Shown here in pieces: positions 57,430 to 64,000 of a stretch of DNA of 64,000 bases. The DNA is from Panacagrimonas sp041603235. GTDB taxonomy: Bacteria; Pseudomonadota; Gammaproteobacteria; Nevskiales; Nevskiaceae. The DNA is taken from positions 1 to 64,000 of the forward strand of contig JBFIES010000009.1 of assembly GCA_041603235.1 (NCBI GenBank), read 5' to 3'. The notes beneath the pieces were generated by a model. That model saw only the letters and a list, made by a program, of their open reading frames with translations, was not told where the DNA came from and did no database searches. Position numbers and translations under genes: made by a program. Positions within the stretch are counted from its first letter, which is position 1. Each line of letters begins with the position of its first letter.

Positions 57430-58323
57430 TTATTTTTTTGGCGCGAGCTTGTCTTGCGTGCGCAGATCAAAGTCACTGGCGTCATGACGCTCATGCAACT
57501 GGTCTGAAAGCTCACCAAAAGGCCGGTTGACCTTGCGTCCGCGTTGCGCAGCCGGCCGCTCTGATATCTGTGCGGTCCAGCGGTTCACATGCTTGTAGTC
57601 CTGCACGGACAAGAACTCACCCGCGTTGTAGAGCAGGCCGCGTGCAAGTGCACCGTACCAGGGCCACACGGCCATGTCCGCGATGGAATACTCCTTGCCG
57701 GCGAGATACTCGTGATCGGCAAGATGCTGGTCCAGTACGTCAAGCTGTCGCTTCACTTCCATCGCGAAGCGATCAATCGGGTACTCCATCTTGCTTGGCG
57801 CATAGGCATAGAAGTGGCCGAATCCTCCGCCCAGATAGGGCGCGCTGCCCATCTGCCAGAACAGCCAGTTCAGGGCCTCGGTCCGGCTCGCATGATCCTT
57901 TGGAAGGAACGCGCCAAACTTTTCTGCGAGGTAGAGCAGGATGGAGCCGGACTCAAAGACCCGGGTGGGCTCTGAGGTGCTGTGATCCACCATCACCGGA
58001 ATCTTGGAGTTGGGGTTGATCTTCACGTAGCCGCTGGAGAATTGATCGCCTTCATTGATGTTGATCAGCCAGGCGTCGTACTCCGCACCACTGTGCCCGG
58101 CAGCGAGCAGTTCTTCGAACATTACGGTGACTTTCACGCCATTGGGCGTGCCCAGCGAATACAGCTGAAACGGATGCTTCCCAACCGGGAGTTCCTTGTC
58201 ATGCGTCGCTCCCGCGACAGGGCGATTGATGTTGGCGAACTGACCGCCGCTTTGCTTGTTCCAGGTCCAGACCTTGGGCGGGGTGTAGCTGTCGTCAGCG
58301 GACTTGTTCTCTGGCGTGCTCAT
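57430..58323 (-). CDS. yghU: Glutathione S-transferase YghU-like
   Basis: The 297-residue protein matches E. coli YghU (288), a disulfide-bond oxidoreductase-type GST that binds two glutathiones. The N-terminal GGQFANINRPVAGATHDKEL is diagnostic. SLGTPNGVKVTVMFEELL and NPNSKIPVMVDHS mark the thioredoxin domain. EYSIADMAVWPWY is the C-terminal helical domain. It converges on the AraC gene with a 37-base gap. Confidence 0.95.
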   Translation of the reverse strand: MSTPENKSADDSYTPPKVWTWNKQSGGQFANINRPVAGATHDKELPVGKHPFQLYSLGTPNGVKVTVMFEELLAAGHSGAEYDAWLININEGDQFSSGYVKINPNSKIPVMVDHSTSEPTRVFESGSILLYLAEKFGAFLPKDHASRTEALNWLFWQMGSAPYLGGGFGHFYAYAPSKMEYPIDRFAMEVKRQLDVLDQHLADHEYLAGKEYSIADMAVWPWYGALARGLLYNAGEFLSVQDYKHVNRWTAQISERPAAQRGRKVNRPFGELSDQLHERHDASDFDLRTQDKLAPKK

Positions 58324-58414
58324 GGTTCAGTCTCTCAGTTCAAGGATGAAGGAATTCATTGCGGCGATTGTTATCGGCAGTCGCCAGCTCAAGTTTGCGT
58401 GCGGATGAACAGCA

Positions 58415-59221
58415 TCAGGCTCCTGCAAGCTTGAGTTGCTGGTCGACCAATGGCAGATAACCTTGGCCGAAGAGTCTCAAATGTACCAGTGCCGGCCAAA
58501 GCCGGTAGATGGCCAGGCGTTGTTCATGGCCCGTCTGCGCGCTGCCATAAGCGTCAAAGAACGCAGGGCTGGGAGTATCAAACAGCTGCAGCATCGCGAT
58601 GTCCACTTCCGCATCGCCGTAATAGCAGGCGGGGTCTATCAATGCCGCCAGCGACTGACCCTGCATCAGAATGTTTCCACTCCACAAATCACCGTGTAGC
58701 AGCGCGGGCGAAGGCCTTGCCGGCAGGCGATTGGGCAGATCTAGCGCCAGGGCTTCAATGCGTCTTCCGATCTCAGGTGGCAGTGCTGGTAAATGCGGCA
58801 GCAAGCGGCATTGCGCCCAGAAATCGGGCCAGTTGTCATGCCAGGTGTTGGTAATGCTGAGTTCGCCAAATGCGTAGTTCTGCTGCCATCCGTAGCGTGG
58901 TGCCGTGTTGGCATGCAGCCCTTGCAGCGCCAAACCCAGACTGGCCCAGCCGCTTCTGAGTGATCCGCTGGTCTCGATCCAGGAGAGTGCCAGCACTGAT
59001 TCATTGACCCCCAGCACGGTGGGAGCAGGTGCGCCGCCTTCGCTGATGCAAGCGAGCATCTGCGCTTCGATCATCGGCAGAGGCCCGTTCTTGAACACCA
59101 CCCGACTGCCATCGTCGAGTTCGGCACAGATGATATCGGAGAGATCTCCGCCGGCCAGCGGTGTTTCGCTGCGCACTGATCGATGCAGCAGCGAGGCACC
59201 CTGCTGTGCCAGTGGGCTCAC
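58415..59221 (-). CDS. Fructosamine/ketosamine-3-kinase
   Basis: The kinase phosphorylates sugar amines on proteins so that they fall off; bacterial members favour ribulosamines and erythrulosamines. The 268 residues have the aminoglycoside-phosphotransferase-like fold with SPALLHGDLWSGNIL (catalytic Asp) and LIDPACYYGDAEVDIAML. The start is GTG at 59221, one base after the stop of the LMW phosphatase gene, so translation is coupled. Known work places such kinases beside LMW-PTP genes. Confidence 0.93.
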   Translation of the reverse strand: MSPLAQQGASLLHRSVRSETPLAGGDLSDIICAELDDGSRVVFKNGPLPMIEAQMLACISEGGAPAPTVLGVNESVLALSWIETSGSLRSGWASLGLALQGLHANTAPRYGWQQNYAFGELSITNTWHDNWPDFWAQCRLLPHLPALPPEIGRRIEALALDLPNRLPARPSPALLHGDLWSGNILMQGQSLAALIDPACYYGDAEVDIAMLQLFDTPSPAFFDAYGSAQTGHEQRLAIYRLWPALVHLRLFGQGYLPLVDQQLKLAGA

Positions 59222-59222
59222 A

Positions 59223-59693
59223 TCAGCTTCCCTTGAGTTTTCTTACCAGTGCCGCAGCACCCGCGCTGACATCGCGCCAGGTTGTTTCAAAGCCGTCTGC
59301 ATCGCCGTAATAGGGGTCGGCCACATCGCCACCCTGATTCTCGACATGGTCCAGCAACAAGCTCAGCTGTGCGGCTGAATCTGCGGGCTTCAGATCATGC
59401 AGGTCAGCAAGGTTCTGCCGGTCCATTGCCACGATATGGGAAAAGCGTGCGAAGTCAGCAGCGTTGACCTGTCGTGCTCGATAGCGGCTGATGTCCTGCC
59501 CATGCTTGCGGGCCACTGCCTGTGCACGCGCATCAGGCGCATGCCCGATGTGCCAGTCGCCTGTGCCTGCCGAATCAATCTCGATACTCAAACCGGCATG
59601 TGCAGCTTCGGCGCGAAGCGCTGCTTCAGCCAGTGGCGAGCGACAGATGTTTCCTAGGCAAACCAGCAGGACGGATGTGGTTTCATTCGGCAT
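59223..59693 (-). CDS. Low molecular weight phosphotyrosine phosphatase
   Basis: The 156-residue protein has the P-loop CLGNICRS near residue 12 (CX5R) and the acid motif DPYYGD near the end. It is of the usual size. The ATG at 59693 gives the correct N-terminus (MPNETTSVLLVCLGN); longer frames are shadows. Next to a ketosamine kinase it probably acts on ribulosamine-5-phosphates, as reported for homologs, rather than on protein tyrosine. Confidence 0.93.
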   Translation of the reverse strand: MPNETTSVLLVCLGNICRSPLAEAALRAEAAHAGLSIEIDSAGTGDWHIGHAPDARAQAVARKHGQDISRYRARQVNAADFARFSHIVAMDRQNLADLHDLKPADSAAQLSLLLDHVENQGGDVADPYYGDADGFETTWRDVSAGAAALVRKLKGS

Positions 59694-59855
59694 GCAAATA
59701 TTCTCGTGATTAGTTTGGGTGGCAGCGAGCACCCCTATTCTAGTTGCCGTGGCGTGACCGTTCTCACATCGGCGACGCCTGATATGGCAAAACGCAGCAG
59801 TGAGTTCGCTACAGTAGTGCCAACTGCCGGACAGACTGATGCTTGGGGAGAGCCA

Positions 59856-61223
59856 ATGCGCTGCAGAAGCAAACATCTTCAGAACACATGCGCCCTCCTG
59901 GGCGTGCTCATGCTGTTAATGCAGGGCACGGCAATATCGGCGGAGTCAACACAACCTGCGGCAGCGGAGCCTCAACTACGCATGAGCTCCGGACTCGCGC
60001 ATCAGCCTGCTTCATTGCCGCCATCACCGGCGGTGGAAGACGTGCCGGGATTGGTTCGCTATTACTTGAAGGAACATCCGCGCCTGAAGCCGCCGCCCGA
60101 AGCGATAGAGGCCATGGCCCGTTACTACTGCAGTGAGCATCCGCAGCTGCCGATGCCTGCAGGTCTGATGCGGCGCATGTACCAGTACTACGCGCTTGAA
60201 AACCCCAAGGTGCGTCCGCCAGAAGGATTGTGGGCGCGTATCGACGAGGATCGTCGCCGTGCTTCAAGTCATGGTGTTGCACCCGAGTGGAGTGACGGCA
60301 GGCATGTCTTTGATGGCCCGCGGCAGATGCCCTATGAACGCGATAAAGCCAAGCCCGCACCAGTGCTCATGCCGGCTCCAGACCCCGTTGCCGCGCCAGA
60401 TGAGCCGGTGCCAGATCGATCGCCGGAACCGATCCCCGTCGCAGAGCCTGTGGCAGGGAGTGAAGATGAGCAGGAACCGATTCCGGCGACCGTGCCTGCA
60501 CCAGCACCTGCACCAGAAGTCGTAACAGCGGGCGAGGCCGACAAGGTGCCGGTTCAAGCCCCTGTCGCCGGCGGAGCGGCGTCTGCGGCGACAGACTGGA
60601 CGCCTGTCGCGGTGACGCAGCTCAGTGAGGAGGAACTCAAATCCACCGACCCGATTCAATTGCGCGCCGTGGTGTCCCTGCAACGCAGTGTTACGCAGCT
60701 CGAAGCTTTCCTTCGCGAAGAATTCAGCAAGGATGATGCGGATGCTGTGCCGGGTGCCGCGCGCCCGACCCAGTTGGCTGCTGCAAATTGGAACAATTTT
60801 GTCGAGATTGGCGCCTATGTCCGAAACTGCCCCGAATTCATGCAGTGCGACGCGCTCAATGAACGGCGCAGGTTCAACCCCGACCTCATGTCCTGGGTGT
60901 GGAATCTTTCACTCAAGCCCGAGATCAAGGCGACACAGGATTCCGGCATCCTGCACGTGGAGTTTCGGGGTTTCGACAAAGCAAGCGCTGCGCAGGGCGA
61001 AGGAATGTTGATCGAAGCCATCCCGGTCGTGCGGCTGAAATTCCGCCTCGAATGTGATGGTCCCTGTGTGCAGGGCAAGTTGAAGGCGGTTGCGGAATCG
61101 CTGGAGGTGACCAAGAGCATTCTTGGTAGCCTGCAAGGCATTCTGATTTCCGTCGGGGCCATTGTTGCCCTGCTTGCAGGCTGGTTTGGCTTTCGCCGGA
61201 AGAAGACGACGGACGCGGCCTGA
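59856..61223 (+). CDS. Secreted tail-anchored protein with three 21-residue repeats
   Basis: I do not recognise this family. ATG at 59856 follows GGGGAG. The 455 residues have a signal peptide (about 1-29) and then three exact 21-residue repeats (63-83, 84-104, 105-125). These share a core RYY-x2-E-H-P-x-L-x-P, with Tyr pairs at 69/70, 90/91 and 111/112. A Pro/Ala/Glu-rich linker covers about 165-250. A C-terminal domain with four cysteines (325, 331, 400, 404) is followed by a membrane helix (428-446) and RRKK. This predicts a periplasmic body anchored at the C-terminus. Function is unknown. Confidence 0.85.
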   Translation: MRCRSKHLQNTCALLGVLMLLMQGTAISAESTQPAAAEPQLRMSSGLAHQPASLPPSPAVEDVPGLVRYYLKEHPRLKPPPEAIEAMARYYCSEHPQLPMPAGLMRRMYQYYALENPKVRPPEGLWARIDEDRRRASSHGVAPEWSDGRHVFDGPRQMPYERDKAKPAPVLMPAPDPVAAPDEPVPDRSPEPIPVAEPVAGSEDEQEPIPATVPAPAPAPEVVTAGEADKVPVQAPVAGGAASAATDWTPVAVTQLSEEELKSTDPIQLRAVVSLQRSVTQLEAFLREEFSKDDADAVPGAARPTQLAAANWNNFVEIGAYVRNCPEFMQCDALNERRRFNPDLMSWVWNLSLKPEIKATQDSGILHVEFRGFDKASAAQGEGMLIEAIPVVRLKFRLECDGPCVQGKLKAVAESLEVTKSILGSLQGILISVGAIVALLAGWFGFRRKKTTDAA

Positions 61224-61236
61224 AGTCTCAGGCAGC

Positions 61237-61923
61237 TCAGAGCCCCTGGCTTAGTCCTTCGACGAAGCGGTGTAGGCCGCGTTTGACGCGTTGATGAAAT
61301 TGCTCATCAACGTAGGGTGCCAGCGTCATCGCTATCAGTTCGAGGCCGTGTGCAATTGATGCCTGGTCCACACGCTCGTTAACGCGATAGAACTCGGCAT
61401 GACGAGGCCACCCGTTCCACAGCACCCACATGTTCTCGGCAAGGTTCACGCAATCCTTATCACTCGCGTGCACAGCGCCAGGGGCACGCGTAACTACTTT
61501 CTGAATGATTCGCCGCACCATGTCCATGCCCTCGATGCTGAACTCCCTGTATTCCTTGGCCAGTTCCGGATCGCGTTGCGTCAGTTCGAGCGCTGACGAC
61601 ACCATGAATCGATAGCGCCATAGCACCATCGCGCCTTCAGAGTAGTAAGTGACCAGCTGAGCTTCATCGACCTCGCCACTGGCGGGCAGCGCCAGTGTGT
61701 CGGAGAGTTCCTTGCGGAGTCGGCGAAGTACCTCGCGGACAATCTCTTCGCGGTTGGCGAAGTGGTAGTAGAGGTTGCCAGGGCTGATCTTGAGATGCTC
61801 GGCAATCTGCGAGGTGCCGACACCGCCGCCTTGCTCGCCCATCAGGGCGATGGCGGTCTCAATAATGCGCTCGCGATTACTGACGCGTCTCTCCTTCATT
61901 CGTTTCCTGGGTTCCTGATTCAT
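61237..61923 (-). CDS. TetR-family repressor
   Basis: The 228-residue protein has the TetR N-terminal helix-turn-helix (RERIIETAIALMGEQGGGVG, then IAEHLKISPGNLYYHFANRE). A larger ligand domain follows (residues 70-228). ATG at 61923 gives MNQEPRKRMKERRVSN; a longer frame starts at 61965. It is divergent from the SDR gene across a 34-base near-palindrome, so it probably represses the SDR-P450 unit and itself. The ligand is unknown. Confidence 0.92.
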   Translation of the reverse strand: MNQEPRKRMKERRVSNRERIIETAIALMGEQGGGVGTSQIAEHLKISPGNLYYHFANREEIVREVLRRLRKELSDTLALPASGEVDEAQLVTYYSEGAMVLWRYRFMVSSALELTQRDPELAKEYREFSIEGMDMVRRIIQKVVTRAPGAVHASDKDCVNLAENMWVLWNGWPRHAEFYRVNERVDQASIAHGLELIAMTLAPYVDEQFHQRVKRGLHRFVEGLSQGL

Positions 61924-61975
61924 GCGTGGTATGAGGGCGCGCTTGTCGCTTCCGCCTATTGACATTCTCCCAGAG

Positions 61976-62009
61976 TAGAGTAAAAAGTCTAATTAGAGGT
62001 TTTACTCTA
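61976..62009. promoter_or_regulatory. Candidate TetR operator (34-bp near-palindrome)
   Basis: TAGAGTAAAA (61976-61985) and TTTTACTCTA (62000-62009) are perfect inverted repeats. Their centre coincides with an inner palindrome TCTAATTAGA (61988-61997); only two bases on each side break the symmetry. It lies between the TetR gene and the SDR gene, 55 bases before the SDR ATG, the expected place for an operator that controls both directions. Confidence 0.75.
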
Positions 62010-62063
62010 ATAACGAAATCGCGGCTCAGATGGCCCGCAGACAATTCGGAGCGAGATCAAAAT

Positions 62064-62822
62064 ATGGAAAAAGCACTTGCAGGACGCAGGATTATTGTGA
62101 CCGGCGCCGCCACTGGTATTGGGCAGGCCGCAGCGCGCGCCATCTCTGCGCAGGGCGCCGCGGTGGCGCTCTGGGATATCGACGGCGAAGCTGTCGCGGC
62201 GCTGGCCAGGGATCTGACAAGTGAGGCTGCTCCTTGCGTGGGCATTTCTGTGGATGTGGTCTCCAGCGCAGCCGTATCGCAGGCCATGGCCCAAACTCTG
62301 GACGCCCTTGGCGGTGTTGACGGTGCGTTCAATAATGCCGGCATCGGTGCTAAATCTGTGCCCATCGACGAGATTGATGAGGCGGACTTTGATCGCATCG
62401 TTGGGGTCAATCTGAAAGGTGTCTGGCTGTGCATGAAGCATCAGATTGGGCAGATGAAAGCCGGTAACGGTGGCGCCATCGTCAACAACGCTTCGGTCGC
62501 CGGTCTGGTTGGGTTCCAGGGGCAAGCCGGTTACTCGGCCACCAAGCATGGCGTTATAGGGCTGAGCAAATCAGCCGCCGTGGAATGTGCCCCGGTCAAG
62601 ATTCGCGTCAATGCCGTCTGTCCCGGCGCGGTTCGCACGCCCATCCTTCGACATCTCGAAGCCGCTGGTGTGACAGAGGCAATGCTTGAGTCGATGTCGC
62701 CTCAAGGGCGAATCGCGGAACCCTCTGAAATTGCGGAAGCCGTCGTTTGGCTTCTTTCCGAAAAATCCAGTTTTGTCACCGGCGCCGCAATGCCGATCGA
62801 TGGCGGCTGGACCACCCAATAA
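62064..62822 (+). CDS. Short-chain dehydrogenase/reductase
   Basis: The 252-residue classical SDR has the cofactor site VTGAATGIGQAAA, the NNAG motif, and catalytic Ser in NNASVAGLVG. Tyr and Lys are in YSATKHGV, and CPGAVRTPI follows. WDID after the glycine motif favours NAD. The frame is open upstream to 61959, but the ATG at 62064 gives the family start. It lies 19 bases before a P450 gene and is probably cotranscribed. Substrate is unknown. Confidence 0.95.
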   Translation: MEKALAGRRIIVTGAATGIGQAAARAISAQGAAVALWDIDGEAVAALARDLTSEAAPCVGISVDVVSSAAVSQAMAQTLDALGGVDGAFNNAGIGAKSVPIDEIDEADFDRIVGVNLKGVWLCMKHQIGQMKAGNGGAIVNNASVAGLVGFQGQAGYSATKHGVIGLSKSAAVECAPVKIRVNAVCPGAVRTPILRHLEAAGVTEAMLESMSPQGRIAEPSEIAEAVVWLLSEKSSFVTGAAMPIDGGWTTQ

Positions 62823-62841
62823 TTCCGCACAGGAGAGATAC

Positions 62842-64000
62842 ATGAGCGACGCACAAGAAATTCCGTCCGTCCCCGGTGGTGACTGGTGTGGGGCCGATCC
62901 TTTCGAGCCCAGTTTCCGTGACGATCCCTATCCCGCACTGAATGGCTTGCGAGAAAAGGATCCGGTCAATCTGACACCCGTGGGAACCTGGCGCATTTGT
63001 CGATACGACGATGTGATGAAGATTTTCCGCGAAGCCAAGACCAGCCAGACGCTGTCCAACGGCGAGTCTCCCAACTTCGATCCGCTGGACAAGCGCGGCA
63101 GCTTTCTCGAGTTCATGCTCAACAAAGATGGCGACGAGCACATGCGCCTGCGCAAGCTGGCCACGCTGACCCTGAACCCGAAGACCGCTCGATTGATGGA
63201 GGATGAAGTCAAGCTGACGGTCAAGGATTCCATGGACGCCGCGCTTGAACGCGGCGGCATGGATGTGGTTCCTCACATGGCGCACAACGTGCCCTCGCGC
63301 ATGGTCTGCAAGATCATGGGAATTCCGGAAAGTGATCGCGAAAAATTCAATGAATGGACCGCGGCGCGCACTAATGCATTCTTCGCCAAGTTCCTGCCGC
63401 CGGAAGTCCAGCAGCGCACGCGTGACGCCGGAAATGCCATGGCGGATTACTTTGAGGCGCTGCTGCCGGAGCGGCGCAAGAACCTGGGCGATGATCTGAT
63501 CAGCACCATGATCAAGGCCAATGATGCTGCCGACAAACTCGACGATGATGCACTGATCATTCAGGCCATCGGCATCATCATCGCCGGCTATGAGACCACC
63601 ATCGGCCTGATCGGCAATGGCATGCGCGCCCTGATGGATCACCCGGATCAGATGAACAAGTTGCGTGACAAGCCGGAGCTGATCAACAACGCGGTCAACG
63701 AGATTCTGCGCTTCGACGCACCGATCCTGTTCAACTGGCGTGTGCTGGAGGAACCCTACGAGGTCGGCGGCAAGACCTTGCCTGCAGACGCCGTCATCTG
63801 GCAGATGCTGGCTTGTGCCAATCATGATCCGGCGCGGTTCGAGAATCCCGACGTCTTTGATATCGAGCGCAAGGACGTTGCGCACCAATCATTTGGTGGC
63901 GGCGTTCACCACTGCATTGGCAACACGCTCGCGCGCATGGAAGCGCGCCACGCTTTCACCGAGTTTGTCCAGCGCACCAAAGGGCTGAAGATTGAGCAGG
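62842..64000 (+). CDS. Cytochrome P450 (3' end beyond window)
   Basis: The frame starts at an ATG preceded by AGGAGAGATAC and runs to the end of the window, giving 386 residues so far. It contains the I-helix oxygen motif AGYETT, the ExxR of the K-helix (EILRFDAP), and the heme loop FGGGVHHCIGNTLAR with the axial cysteine. This is a soluble bacterial class P450. It follows the SDR by 19 bases, and substrate is unknown. Redox partners are not visible. Confidence 0.95.
   Translation, partial: MSDAQEIPSVPGGDWCGADPFEPSFRDDPYPALNGLREKDPVNLTPVGTWRICRYDDVMKIFREAKTSQTLSNGESPNFDPLDKRGSFLEFMLNKDGDEHMRLRKLATLTLNPKTARLMEDEVKLTVKDSMDAALERGGMDVVPHMAHNVPSRMVCKIMGIPESDREKFNEWTAARTNAFFAKFLPPEVQQRTRDAGNAMADYFEALLPERRKNLGDDLISTMIKANDAADKLDDDALIIQAIGIIIAGYETTIGLIGNGMRALMDHPDQMNKLRDKPELINNAVNEILRFDAPILFNWRVLEEPYEVGGKTLPADAVIWQMLACANHDPARFENPDVFDIERKDVAHQSFGGGVHHCIGNTLARMEARHAFTEFVQRTKGLKIEQ

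Overview
The window reads as chromosomal DNA of a gammaproteobacterium with moderately high GC. Support for this is the order tuf, tRNA-Trp, secE, nusG, rplKAJL, rpoBC; the pairing of argS with an ftsN-like gene; the pilB-pilC-pilD-coaE order; zapD; and the AcnD/PrpF form of the methylcitrate cycle. The many lipid- and xenobiotic-type genes (Baeyer-Villiger monooxygenase, P450, SDR, alpha/beta hydrolases, rubredoxin) would suit a hydrocarbon- or sterol-using lineage such as the Nevskiales, but that placement is a guess. No insertion sequence, prophage, CRISPR array or rRNA gene is visible.

Region 1 (1-12.4 kb) is the transcription and translation core. It holds the end of tuf, tRNA-Trp, secE, nusG, four ribosomal protein genes and rpoB-rpoC, with leader RNAs, an rplL-rpoB hairpin and a strong terminator after rpoC. 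Region 2 (12.5-24.5 kb) holds uvrD with a tiny coupled membrane-protein ORF, mtfA, a kinase/FGE-like membrane protein, an FtsN-like SPOR protein, argS, a small membrane peptide ORF, a rubredoxin, zapD, a LysR regulator and an unrecognised gene. Region 3 (24.5-30.8 kb) is coaE and the type IV pilus assembly genes pilD, pilC and pilB (no pilin beside them), then a cupin and a stand-alone fabH.

Region 4 (30.8-36 kb) is accessory: a TlpA-like thioredoxin, a histidine phosphatase-like protein, two paralogous alpha/beta hydrolases around a secreted Cys-repeat protein, and an HSL-type esterase. Region 5 (36-52.2 kb) is propionate and glycolate metabolism. PrpR (sigma-54 activator) faces prpB-prpC-acnD across a 208-bp control region with phased repeats and a -24/-12-like promoter. 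prpF, which AcnD needs, lies 8.3 kb further on, beyond a GST, a CPBP-like protein, a rhodanese-NYN pair, an Old Yellow Enzyme and glcDEF.

Region 6 (52.2-64 kb) holds a PLD-type lipoprotein, a Baeyer-Villiger monooxygenase opposite an AraC regulator, YghU, a ketosamine kinase with its LMW phosphatase, a secreted tail-anchored protein with three exact 21-residue repeats, and a TetR gene divergent from an SDR and a truncated P450 across a 34-bp near-palindrome. The strongest candidates for undescribed biology are the Cys-repeat protein (33359-33865), the 21-residue repeat protein (59856-61223) and the kinase/FGE-like fusion (15963-18431).
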